DNA of 64,000 nt from Pseudogymnoascus destructans (Eukaryota > Ascomycota > Leotiomycetes > Thelebolales > Thelebolaceae). The notes below the pieces were generated by a model that saw only the letters and a program-made list of their open reading frames with translations, had not been told where the DNA came from and made no database searches. Of the stretch, positions 1 through 10,238 are shown in pieces. Position numbers and translations under genes: made by a program. The stretch is from assembly GCF_001641265.1 (NCBI RefSeq), contig NW_020167524.1, forward strand, positions 992,001-1,056,000, in the 5' to 3' direction. Position 1 is the stretch's first letter. Each line of letters opens with the position of its first letter.

Positions 1-397
1 GAAAAGGGAAGCTGAGGCTGATTTACCACAATTACCTACAGAACCTGACTCTGACAACGATTTATATATCTCTCATAGTATTTACCAAGAACCAGAATGG
101 AAGCGCTGGCTTGTTGAGCCCTGGCCAGGTCTAGCAACAGATATCCTCAAATATTGGGCGGCAAAGCAATATCAATATCCAATTATACCTGCAATTGCTC
201 GAGACCATTTGGCAATTCCTGCAACATCAGCTCCATCAGAACGGGTCTTTAGTAATGGAGCTGATATTCTTACGAAGAAAAGGAACAGGCTCTCTCCTGA
301 AACGCTTCGATATTTACTCTGTTTATGGGATTGGGGTCATATACTAGAGGTTGAAGAAAGTGAAGCCGAAGACGCTGATGACGAGGGGGAAGAGTAG
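1..397 (+). pseudogene. hAT transposase C-terminal fragment (cut by window edge)
   Basis: The frame carries the hAT C-terminal dimerisation domain: an EPEWKRW-like segment, then the signature AIPATSAPSERVFS, and an acidic end before TAG at 395-397. It is identical to 15066-15462, where upstream coding remnants are also present. No catalytic region is visible here. It is a dead fragment. Confidence 0.85.
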
Positions 398-583
398 TTA
401 TATAAGTTATTTTATCTATTCTATTTTTATATTTTAAGCCTCATTATCCTGAAGATCTGGATATAACCCGTATCTATCCGTCAGACCTCAGACGGATCAT
501 GATCTTACCTGTGAGGGCTCAGGATCAGATCCGGATATGATCCGCTGAATACTGCCTGCTCCTTTCGAGCACCCCTAGGTGGT

Positions 584-772
584 TGTAATGGTGGGTGCAC
601 CAGATGTGAGAATCTAGCCACCCAAGGAAGGGATGATTTTACTAAGACAACACACTGTCTTAGGAAACAGAGCCAAAGGGTTGTAGCTTAGACTATTCCA
701 CAACGCAGCAATCAGGTGTATGATGTAGTGAAGTGTTTCAGACAAGTTGTAACAAATGTTGAGTCTGAGATA
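584..772 (+). repeat. Fragment of LTR-like repeat starting TGTAATGGTGGG
   Basis: This is the first ~189 bp of a repeat whose sharp TGTAATGG terminus also occurs at 10239, 12017 (reverse), 15649 and 53246, each time with different flanking DNA. It is joined abruptly at about 772/773 to a pogo transposase, truncating that gene. Confidence 0.7.
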
Positions 773-1590
773 ATCATCTGCCAGACCCCTTGTGTTCGTA
801 CACGTGTATGCTGATTAAAGTGTTTTATCCAGTCTAGACCTGCATCATTGTCGCTCCAGCCATTTGGTGAGGTCTTGATGGCCCAAGTAGGTGGAAGGGC
901 GCACTCTGTGTACCAAGGCGCAAGGTGATGCTTGCCTTGTACAATCAAGTACGCAGGCACTACAAAGCCATCTGTACTCACACATTCAATCGCTGTTGCC
1001 CATTCCTGATTACCAGACTGAAGCTGCTTTGCTCGGCCTTTCGATCTGAGCTTGTAACAACCATATTCCCACAGATAACACCCATCATAAAGCCCGTCTC
1101 ATCAAAGTTGTAGAAGTCAGCATCCTGGATGCTGTACTTCGCCTGCATGTTCTTTACCAGCTCAAACCACTTTGTTATACAATCAGGATCTTCGCAGAGG
1201 GCTCGCTGGAGGTCGTACGCACGAGAGAGACGCGTCTTAAGCTTTGGTTCATTGTGTACAAGCGGTAGGGCAGTTTTTTTCCAACTGGGGGTTCGTGACG
1301 CGTCGCACGGAGGAGATTCGCTATATCTCGTACATCTCAATTCGAGGTGGAAATCCTTGTGAAGCTAGGTCAAGTACGTATCGTATGAGCTCCTCTTCCT
1401 CAATTGGGGTCAATGGATGTTGTTTGTCGCAGTCTACTAGCTCGTGGTTGGCTTCCGTGTATGCGACGGGTAAGTGTTACATGTGGGACCTCATATAGCT
1501 GCGCAGGCATGTCGGATGGACAGTTTGTGGGGTGAATTTGGTAGCTTGAAAGGCTAGTAAAACTCGGCCTTCATTAGCTTTCTGAGGCAT
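773..1590 (-). pseudogene. Pogo-type transposase relic A, copy 1
   Basis: Same relic as 15838-16655. The N-terminal HTH region, the CENP-B-like region and the first catalytic motif (YNFDETG) are readable on the minus strand. The C-terminal half with the second and third catalytic aspartates is missing because the LTR-like fragment is fused there. Frame breaks differ from copy 2 because of the one-base indels. Confidence 0.8.
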
Positions 1591-1715
1591 CTTTTTGTTG
1601 TGGTGTGGTGGAGTAATTGGGTTTGAGGTTGCGATGCTATCGGAAAGTGTTTCATTTGGTGGGATGTTCCGTTTGGTGGTAAACCACATTAGATTATAAA
1701 TCATGATTATGATTA

Positions 1716-3565
1716 ACGTACATGTATAGCGAAAGCGCCAAACAAGCGAAAGCGCCAAAATTATCTACCCTCACGACAAACATTGCGATAAATCTACCAC
1801 AACATTAGAAATCAATTGAAACTACTCGGAGTCCTCTTCCTCAGAGGTGTCTATTACAATCTGACACGTGCGCGCATTGTGCCCAGTCTCACCACACTTG
1901 CCACAGCGACGGGCACGGGTTTCTTCCCTTGGCTTCCGACCACGGCTTGCCCTTATTTCCTGCTCTACCTGCTGCACAACATCCCTCTCATCCTGTAGCT
2001 CTTGCGCCCCTTGTTGACTAAGTGATCCTCCTTGCTGTAGTCGTGTTTTCCTAGCTCTCCGGCGCTTGCTTAGTACTTCATTTGCCTGTCGTAGGTTTTG
2101 GTTCTCTCCCTTTAGCAGTGCTAATTGATGCATTATTTGCGATGCACCCTTTGTAAACTGGTCAACAGCTGCATAGATTGAGGTTGGAGAGCTATTTTGA
2201 TGGCGTGAAATCCGAGTTTTAATAAATGTAGACTGTGACATAGCTTCAATTGGGTTGTTTGGTGTCTGAGAAACCCAAGGTTGAGCAGTACTGGGCGGGA
2301 GCTTGGAGGCGTTGGTGTCCTTAACTTAAGATCAAGTGTAGATATCACTCTCTCAGGGTCAAATGGAAAAGCCCTGCCCCTCGGAACCCGCCTCAAATGT
2401 TACTTTCCGTCATTGTAGTGTTAAATGCAGCGTGGAAGGCAGGAAAAGAAGTCATCCTTTGTAATATGAGAAATATGAGCCTGCATCATATCTTCAATTT
2501 GCGACCATAGGCCTGCTTTAACGGGCCGAAACAGCCAACATCAAGTGGCTGGAGTAGATGAGAAGAGTGAGCAGGCATACAAAGCGTAATAATGTTGTGT
2601 TCCTTGCAGTACTCCTCAAACTCATCTGAGTGGTGGCTCTCATGACCATCAAGGACTAACAAGCGATAACCACCAACACTCCGGGCCTTTGTATGCTTCT
2701 CAAAGTGCTGAATCCAATCCATGCCTCTCTCGTTTGTAGTCCAGCCATTTTCAGTAACAGAAATCACCCAATCGCTTGAAAATCCACTATTCTCATACCA
2801 AGATGTAAGGTGGTTTTTGCCTGCAACAATGATAAATGGTGGTACTGCCCAACCTTGAGAACTAACGCCTTGGATTACTGTAACCCATTCCTGATTACCA
2901 GGCTGTACCTTCTTTGCTTTTGCCCGCCCGTCTGAGCTTGTTACAACCATAGCAGTTGAGATAACGCCCATCATAAACCCAGTCTCATCAAAGTTGTAGA
3001 TATCTGCTTCATCGATACCATATTTCGCAATTGTGTTACGCACAAGCTCAACCAGCCATTAATAACTTCTGGATCTTCGCACTTAGCCCTCTGGTAGTCG
3101 TATTTGCGCTGAAAGCGTGTCTGGAGCTCTACACGCCGCTTAACAAAGTTTGAAGCCCAACGCGACCCAACGCGTGACGCGTCGCGTGTTGCAAGTAGTC
3201 AACTTGCCATATTTCAACAACAGACAGCCGAGGAGGAAACCCTTTGGCAGCTAGGAGTATATACTGAACAAGGACGGACTCCTCTAGGTTAGTTAATTTC
3301 CGTGAGTTGGCTTGGATATCGCGTCGTGAAGGTACACCTTCTAGACGACCTAGCTTGCGGTGGTCCACAGAATAGATCCTAGCAGCAACTCGAAGGCGTA
3401 ACTTTGGGTCGCTTTGCATAGCCTGGATAGCTAGCACTAATTGGCTTTCATCGTTTTTATGGGGCATGTTTTGTTGTTGAGGAATTTAACATTTAGTTGG
3501 GGGTTTGGTCACCGCATCATTTTTGGCGCTTTCGCTTGTTTGGCGCTTTCGCTATACATGTACGT
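1716..3565 (-). mobile_element. Pogo-type element B, copy 1 (TIRs plus dead transposase)
   Basis: TA target duplications at 1714-1715 and 3566-3567 flank inverted repeats starting ACGTACATGTATAGCG. The minus-strand transposase frame runs 3467 to 1822. Copy 2 (16781-18640) lacks most of the frameshifts seen here, so those are probably sequencing errors. The two in-frame TGA codons are shared by both copies. Confidence 0.8.
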
Positions 3566-3627
3566 TATGCGCTTTGTAAATAATCGTGATTATGATTACG
3601 ACCTAATAATCGTAATTGATTTTCTAA

Positions 3628-3656
3628 CTTCGCTTGTGTGATTCACACAAGCGAAG
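3628..3656. repeat. Short perfect hairpin (copy of 18703-18731)
   Basis: A 13-bp perfect inverted repeat starting CTTCGCTTGTGTG surrounds a 3-nt ATT loop, just outside the pogo B right TIR. It could be the scar of two abutting terminal inverted repeats. No function can be assigned. Confidence 0.6.
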
Positions 3657-4155
3657 CGATCACTGAACTTGCCACCTAAAATTGAGAAATTTACAAGATA
3701 ATAACTCAAACAACTTCATAATATATTCTAAAAATGTGTGTGTATCCTTATATATACACGTAGATTCCTTTATTTTAAGCTTTAGCATGAGGAGGGGCGG
3801 GTGTTTCACGATGAGGAGGGAAGGAGGGAGGAGTAGCTGTGTGATGGCACGAGGGGATGAGGGTGCCAGGGACGATAGACGACAAGGGAAGGTACTACTC
3901 CGTAGTCTCGAGCGCAATCATGACCACGATATCGACACGATATCGACCATGGCCACGACCACAACGCGTGCATCTCGCCTTGCCAAGACACCGGTCTCAA
4001 CGCGACCACGTGGATTGCAAGGGCTGCGGAGGGTGGGAGATAGCACCGTGGTACCTGTGCAGGACGGCTCATCGAGGGGGGGAACGTGTGTGCGCGACGG
4101 CACGAGAGAGGGGCTGTCCAAGCCCCCTCTACCCTGTAGAAGGGGTTTGGAAGGA

Positions 4156-4240
4156 GAGGCTGCATGGGAGGCTGCATGGGAGGCTGCATGGGAGGCTGCA
4201 TGGGAGGCTGCATGGGAGGCTGCATGGGAGGCTGCATGGG
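4156..4240. repeat. 12-bp tandem repeat ending at assembly gap
   Basis: Seven tandem copies of a GGGAGGCTGCAT unit run into the N at 4241. The equivalent tract at about 19227-19300 continues into G-rich sequence instead. The assembler probably lost its path in this tract. The open frames read across it (EAAW repeats and similar) are repeat artefacts. Confidence 0.85.
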
Positions 4241-4241
4241 N
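4241..4241. other. Single ambiguous base (N), likely contig junction
   Basis: This is the only N in the window. Left of it is duplicated transposon sequence. Right of it is the unique upstream region of CBF5. The true left neighbour of CBF5 is therefore uncertain. Bases 4242-4533 serve as the CBF5 promoter and leader, with no other gene seen. Confidence 0.8.
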
Positions 4242-4533
4242 CCTTCAATCCTTACTCTCTGGTCTCCAGCTAAGAGGTAGTTTCCGTCCTCACATTCCTT
4301 TAGGTTGTAGAACCTCATACGGTCGTTACAGAGGCGTAAATTAATTTTGAAGTTTTAAAAAAAACTTGGTCACGTGTGCGGGCGCTAGCTCCAACCCACA
4401 AATGAAAAAAGTTTAGCCCGCTGCTGGTAGCTCCCAGAATTTCGAGAATTTGATTTCTGCGAAACACCTGTTGCGACAACACCAAACCAAACGATAAGGC
4501 AATTACCTCGAACCTCGACGGTAACTGTCTACA

Positions 4534-6146
4534 ATGGCCATGACTGTGGCAAAGAAAGGAGGGGATGCGGATTATAGCATCAAGCCAGAGGCTGTCGTTC
4601 CTGCAGTGGATACCAGCACCTGGCCGCTGTTGTTGAAGAATTATGATAAGCGTGAGTTTGATCTTGGGTCAATGGACCGCAAAATACGTGGTTGTGTATG
4701 TGAACTGCATGCTGATAGTTGTTTGAACAGTTCTCGTTCGCACTGGACACTTTACCCCAATCCCGAACGGCTGCACGCCACTCAAGAGAGATCTCAAGTC
4801 ATATGTTAGCTCGGGTGTCATCAACCTTGACAAGCCGTCCAACCCATCTTCGCACGAAGTTGTCGCATGGGTGAAGCGCATGCTCAGGTACGCATAATTT
4901 GAAGCCACGGGGTGTTGGTGTTGCTAGCAAAAAGATGCTAACAAATTCGCGCAGAGTCGAGAAAACTGGACACAGCGGAACCCTCGATCCTAAAGTTACT
5001 GGATGCCTGATCGTCTGTATCGACCGCGCCACCCGCCTTGTTAAGTCCCAGCAAGGTGCCGGAAAGGAGTACGTTTGTGTCATTCGTCTCCACGACAAAC
5101 TGCCTGGTGGCGAGGCTCAATTCGCCCGTGCCCTCGAGACCCTCACTGGTGCCCTCTTCCAGCGCCCTCCTCTCATCTCCGCCGTCAAGCGTCAACTCCG
5201 TATCCGCACAATCCACGAGTCCAAGTTGTACGAGTTTGACAACGAGCGCCACCTCGGTGTCTTCTGGGTCAGCTGCGAGGCTGGTACCTACATCCGTACC
5301 CTTTGCGTGCATTTGGGTCTGCTTTTGGGCGTTGGTGCTCACATGCAGGAGCTGAGACGTGTGCGATCCGGTGCCATGGACGAGAAGGTTAACATGGTTA
5401 CTCTTCACGACGTCCTTGACGCCCAGTGGATGTCTGATAACACTCGCGACGAGTCTTACCTCCGCCGCGTCATTGCGCCGCTCGAGACTCTTCTCACCAC
5501 CTACAAGCGCATTGTCGTCAAGGACAGCGCAGTTAACGCCGTCTGCTACGGTGCCAAGCTCATGATTCCAGGTCTTCTCAGATACGAGTCTGGCATTGAG
5601 GTCCACGATGAGGTTGTCCTCATGACCACCAAGGGTGAGGCCATCGCCCTCGGCATCGCACAGATGTCCACTGTGGAGCTTTCCACTTGCGACCACGGTG
5701 TCGTGGCCAAGGTCAAGCGTTGCATCATGGAGCGCGACCTCTACCCACGCCGCTGGGGCATGGGCCCAGTTGCGCTTGAGAAGAAGAAGATGAAGGCCGA
5801 TGGCAAGCTTGACAAGTACGGTCGCCCCAACGAGGCCACCCCTGCCAAGTGGAACACCGAGTACAAGGACTTCAACGCCCCGCTAGAGGGCGCACCTGCC
5901 GCCGCATCGGAGCAAGCTGCTGCGCCAGCTGAGGAGGAGCCAACCGTGGACGCTGATGTCAGCATGATGACCGTAGACGACAACGACAAGAAGAGGAAGA
6001 GGCATGAGGGCGAGACTGCGGAGGAGAAGGCCGAGAGGAAGAAGAATAAGAAGGAGAGGAAGGAAAAGAAGGAGAAGAAGGAGAAGAAGGAAAAGAAAGA
6101 GAAGAAGTCCAAGAAGGAGAAGGAGGAGAGCGATGACAGCGAGTAA
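4534..6146 (+). CDS. CBF5: H/ACA snoRNP pseudouridine synthase Cbf5/dyskerin (3 exons)
   Basis: This is the catalytic subunit of nucleolar H/ACA snoRNPs, which converts uridine to pseudouridine in rRNA at guide-specified sites. Exons are 4534-4651, 4731-4887 and 4955-6146. Both introns are GT..AG (79 and 67 bp), and GCTAAC at about 4937 is a branch-site candidate. Splicing gives 488 residues, close to the 483 of yeast Cbf5. In order there are an N-terminal dyskerin-like segment, the TruB core with HSGTLDPKVTG (catalytic Asp about residue 103), a PUA region around residues 275-350, and a C-terminal KKE/KKEK tail with a final acidic stretch, typical of nucleolar Cbf5. The splice sites restore the family's conserved KLLVRTGHFTPIP and MLRVEKTGHSG junctions, which makes them reliable. 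The gene looks intact and is GC-richer than the surrounding transposons. Confidence 0.97.
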
Positions 6147-6478
6147 TTGCACTCTCGCGTCATCCCTTTCCGATTTCTCTCATCAGCGGCGAGGGCTCAG
6201 CATCATTGTAGTAATGGCGTTATGTTGGCTGTATATTAGGGCAGTGAAAGTTCACTACCTTTCGCGTGGTGCACAAAATATGGAGTTGTTTTCTAGTTTA
6301 GTTCAATAGTACTCTCCAGGGGAGGAAGAGGTGGGATGGATATGAAGCAATTGTCTTACCGAAGCACTTTGACAATCTATTGTGGGATGGCATCGACAGT
6401 GCAAGTAGATCGTCCTGATAACCCAATAATTCTTTTATCTCTTACCATACTCGTGCCGCCTAAAAGTCCGAAGAGGGA
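6147..6478. other. CBF5 3' flank, no gene seen
   Basis: This is non-coding sequence between the CBF5 stop and the hAT terminus. It presumably holds the CBF5 3' UTR and polyadenylation region. Only short frames are present. Confidence 0.6.
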
Positions 6479-6915
6479 CAGTGTTGCCCGAGTACTACTC
6501 AAGATTACTACTCGGAGATCTTCGAGTAGAGTACTGTTTTTTGGGCTCGAGTACTACGAGTACTACTCGAGTATAAAAATGAAAACATGATTGATAGCTA
6601 TATAGACAATGGAAATACAGTAATATGCATCCTCATCTCCCTCTGAATCCTCACCTGCTGATACCACGCCCCAATCCTAAGACATATAAGATATCGTAGT
6701 GTAGATGGGCTAATCTGTTCCCTTTCTAACACTAAACACTCGCTCAGATTCCGCTAATGTAGCAGGAATTGCTAAATGATCTTTGGCAATTGCGGCAAGT
6801 ATTGGATATTGGTATTGCTTACTTGCCCAAAACTTGAGTATATCAATTTTAGGCCCAAGAGTTTTGGTCGTTCATCTAGCGCTTCCATTCTGTATCTAAT
6901 TGCCGTTGTGAGACA
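6479..6915 (-). mobile_element. Truncated hAT element (terminus plus transposase C-terminus)
   Basis: It begins with a hAT-type terminus CAGTGTTGCCCGAGTA, matched in reverse at 27647-27658. Next come subterminal clusters of GAGTACTACTC and CGAGTA words (6490-6580), as expected for transposase-binding repeats. On the minus strand at about 6720-6840 the dimerisation domain is readable (YQYPILAAIAKDHLAIPAT, then ESERVFS). The element is cut off by the pogo insertion at 6918, and no partner terminus is seen. Confidence 0.75.
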
Positions 6916-6917
6916 TA

Positions 6918-9126
6918 ATCGTTGGTTCTCAAACCACCGCCTGGAGGCGGTTGGCGAAAGCGAACTGGGACGCGAAAGCGATTGTGGGACACTTCGGGAG
7001 CGGACTCACGACGCGACACGACCGACCATGAACATGACCGACAACGAGCACAACTACAACCACAACTATGCCGGTAGTTGAAGTAAATAAAAATGAAGCT
7101 CTTTTAAATGCCATTGAATTTTTAAATGAAAACCCAACAGAGAAGAGTGCTACAGTAGCACGGATGTACAGAGTAAACCCAAGTACGCTCCGGACTATAC
7201 GACTACGACAACGACGCGCATCACCACAACGCACCGCTGTGCCACGCGGAGGCCAGAACAGAGTACTGTCTGATGTACAAGTTACAGCTATACAAAGATA
7301 CATCCAACGCTCGTACGAAAATGGGTACGGTGCAACTAAGCCTATGGTGTTCAGTGCCATCTGCCAACTACGTGCAGCAGAAACTCCAACACGTGCACCA
7401 CCATCACAACGGTGGTTCCAGACATGGATTAAGACACAACAACACAACTTCCATACAATAAAAACCCGGCCAATTGAAGCAGCACGGGTTGCATCTCATG
7501 AAGTATCAGCTATTAAAGAATGGTTTTATGAATTTAAAGATGTGTGTAATCAACTAGATATTACTGCAGGTGATATCTACAACTTTGATGAAGTTGGATT
7601 CCGTGTAGGAATGAGCACCGGTGAACATGTGTTGGTACCATCTGCAGTAAAGGAGGTAAGTTGTTTCTACTTATCTTACTTTATATTATTCTAATATTTA
7701 TAGCTTTATATACAAGCTCCAGAGAACAGACAAAGTCTTACAGTTATAGAGACAATTTCAGCTGCTGGCATTGCACTTCCACCGTTCCTTATTATACAAG
7801 GAAAATTACACATGGAAAGTTGGTACCATGACAATCTACACGGTGATGAGAAAGTTGCAGTATCCGATTCCGGATATACAAACTCTGAGCTTGCAATGGA
7901 ATATCTACAGCATTTTATTCAACATACACCGTCTATAAGAACGAAATTGTTAATAATGGACTCTTATGTCTCACATGAAGTTCCAGAGTTTATAATACTT
8001 GCACATCAACACAATATACACTTACATGTGTTTCCGTCTCATCTTACGCATATTCTACAACCGCTAGATGTTACTGTGTTTGCACAATATAAACATTGGC
8101 ACCGACGTGCAATTCAACAAGCAATCCGGAATTTTGATACAGATTATAATGTTATATCTTTCTTTAGAGACTTGTCTACTATCCGTAAGCAGACATTTAC
8201 AAAGGGTAACTGTATCAAGTCTTTTAGAGATGCAGGTATTTGGCCACCTAACTATGAAAAGATTCAAGAGAAGGTTGCTATATATGCAAAACCAGAAGTT
8301 TTAGAAACACCACAACGCGCATTTCAAGCAAGTTATGATCTTTCAACATGGAGTCAAACATTTGATAAGATCCTTAGTTCACCGTCACGGCAAAAGTGGG
8401 CATCTTCTTATACTGAAATCCAAACTCAGTTAACAGAGGCTGAGCTGTTCCAGTCAGAGCTTGTACAAATTACTACTATTATGACTGAGCAACGACAGTG
8501 GAAGGTTAGAAGTCGGAAATCTATTCAAAAAGGCGGTTCTATTACAGTTGAACATGCACGGCAAAGGATTTATGAGAAGAAGGTAAAGGAGCAACTTTTA
8601 GAAGAAGCACGGGAGAAAAGAGAGAGAACACGCATGGTGAACGTTGAGCGTAAGATGCAGCTCCGTGCTGGCATCGATGCACGGAAGGCAGAACGTACAC
8701 GGAAAAAGGACCTACATGAATTTCAAAAAAGTAACCCAGACACGGAGCCACCAATTGGCTTACGTACAGAAATCATTGACCCGGACGTTACACAGAAGAA
8801 ACGTGAGGAGGAGGAGGAGGCGGACCGACTGTTAGCCATTGAGGAGAGTGGGTACGTGAACTTTGCAGGCTTGGACTACGACATGATTCACGATGCAAGT
8901 GACGGTGGCTGTGATGATCAATCACTGCCTGACAATATTGATCCAAATCTTTTTTAATTATTTAATTCTATAACTTATATATATTTACAGCATTGTTACG
9001 TTGTCAGTCGTGTTCATGGTCGGTCGTGTCGCGTCGCGAGTCCGCTCCCGAAGTGTCCCACAATCGCTTTCGCGTCCCAGTTCGCTTTCGCAACCGCCTC
9101 CAGGAGGTGGTTTGAGAACCAACGAT
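6918..9126 (+). mobile_element. Intact pogo/Fot-type DNA transposon with ~128-bp TIRs
   Basis: TA duplications (6916-6917, 9127-9128) flank long terminal inverted repeats starting ATCGTTGGTTCTCAAACCAC. The repeats pair over about 128 bp with only a few mismatches. The transposase between them is open apart from one spliceable intron. Length, TA target and the DDD-type transposase place it in the Tc1/mariner superfamily, pogo group. It sits in a hAT relic and looks potentially autonomous. Confidence 0.9.
7068..8957 (+). CDS. Pogo-type transposase, DDE_1 endonuclease family (2 exons)
   Basis: This transposase would cut and paste its own element. Exons are 7068-7655 and 7704-8957. A 48-bp AT-rich intron (GTAAG..TTTATAG) splits the frame exactly between codons. 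The product is about 613 residues. In order there are an N-terminal Psq-like HTH (residues ~10-50), a CENP-B-type HTH (~60-140), and the catalytic domain. The domain carries YNFDEVGF (first Asp), LLIMDSYVSH (second Asp) and LQPLDVTVF (third Asp). A basic, coiled C-terminal region and an acidic end follow. The second motif reads MDSYVSH rather than the usual LDGHGSH, but the Asp is kept. No stop or frameshift is present. Confidence 0.9.
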
Positions 9127-9128
9127 TA

Positions 9129-9884
9129 TAATCGTCGTGACCAAACTTTCGCTTCGCTGAAGGTTGTAGTAAGCAAGCAATACGCGGCTGCCGAACCCGA
9201 GAGGAAGCAACGCGGGTCGTCACAATTGCGACTGTAAGTACCTCTCCATAGTAATTTGTATGTAAAGGTACATAATTAAGCCATTCTATGAAATTATCAC
9301 TTCTTCGCTCCCACTCCTACCCTCTCTCCCACTCTCGCCCTCACGCTCGCCCTCACTCTCGCTTCAGTGGAGGGCTTCTGGGTCAGGAATTAGGTCCATC
9401 TGGAGGAATTGGGAGGACAGCTTTCCGAAGAGCTGCCACCCCTTCTTTCGGAGCGCTCTTCCTTCCGGGCCTCAATTCCTGCCTAGCGAAGCTGCTTTTG
9501 GGCCCAGTTGGCAGCCTAGCGGGCTACTCGAACCCGCTCGGCCTCAAGCTTCTAAGCTGCCAGCTCAGCTTTCTAGGCCCAAAGCTCGTGAGCGTGAGCT
9601 GCCGTAAGCCCACCTCCAAACTGAAGGCGAGCCCGGCTTCGGTTCGACCGCTTCTTTGACTCCTCAACCTAGCGTCGAGGTTAAGCTCTTGAAGCTGGCC
9701 TCCTACTACAACCTCTTCCGTTCCTATGAGCTAATTCCTATAGCTGTCCCTCGAGGGGCTACTAAAACCCTCTAGAACCTGTTGTTTCTGGTACTATAGC
9801 CCCTCTTTAACCCCCCTAAAAGTTGAGGGTTTTGGTGTAACCCATATAGGTAGAGGCATAGGTGTAGGCATAGGAGCAGGCTGT
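9129..9884. other. Repeat-derived sequence without recognisable gene
   Basis: About 750 bp follow the pogo element. A CT-rich low-complexity part (9300-9370) and short internal AAGCTTCTAAGCTGCC-type repeats can be seen. The frame at 9288-9659 is leucine/serine/proline-rich with no known motif, so I do not call it a gene. Confidence 0.5.
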
Positions 9885-10238
9885 ATGTACGAACGTAGCT
9901 TTGCGAGAGCTATAACGTGGCTTACTAGGCAAATTTCCTGCTTTCTAGAAAGCTGATATAATATAGACTCCTTAAAAGTCTATAGCTACATTTTGGTAAA
10001 ATCCCTCATAAAGAATTGTAGGTCATATGTAACATCCATATCACGTATGGCAGCAAGCACAGCCTCTCTGTGCCAGTGCTTATATGGCTAGAAGATCCCT
10101 ACATCTAGTGGCTGTAAAATATGAGTAAGATGGGATAGGAATGTATATGATAATATTGTGTTTTTTCTGCCATAATGATGAAATCATCACTTGTATGGCT
10201 CACATGAGAGTCAAGTAGTAGAACCTTCGTTTCCTTAG
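9885..10238 (-). pseudogene. Degenerate pogo-type transposase fragment
   Basis: Read on the minus strand, the catalytic motif LLLDSHVSHTSDDF is clear near 10215-10175. It is followed by a degraded LQPLDVG-like stretch with stop codons, then weak similarity to the region after the third Asp. It is truncated at 10239 by the foldback repeat. No TIRs are seen. Confidence 0.65.

Larger units (their letters stand above)
1..4240. repeat. Near-identical copy of 15066-19300 (probable assembly duplicate)
   Basis: The whole stretch matches 15066-19300 base for base apart from roughly fifteen differences, nearly all one-base (a few three-base) insertions or deletions, many in homopolymers. Examples are near 1038, 1270, 1344, 2293, 2505, 3052, 3219 and 3512. 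It ends inside a 12-bp tandem repeat, immediately before a single N. Indel-only divergence fits uncorrected long-read sequence at a contig end better than RIP or natural decay. Its features (hAT tail, LTR fragment, two pogo relics) are described mainly from the cleaner copy. Confidence 0.9.

Noticed and set aside
3682..4344. ORFs of EAAW, MQPP and LHGR repeats
   Set aside because: Created by the 12-bp tandem repeat. One frame even crosses the N.
4938..5696. 252-codon ORF antisense to CBF5
   Set aside because: Shadow of a codon-biased real gene. No motif and no independent support.
5741..6163. Ser/Phe-rich ORF antisense to the CBF5 tail
   Set aside because: Complement of the lysine-rich KKEK tail. 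Low-complexity shadow.
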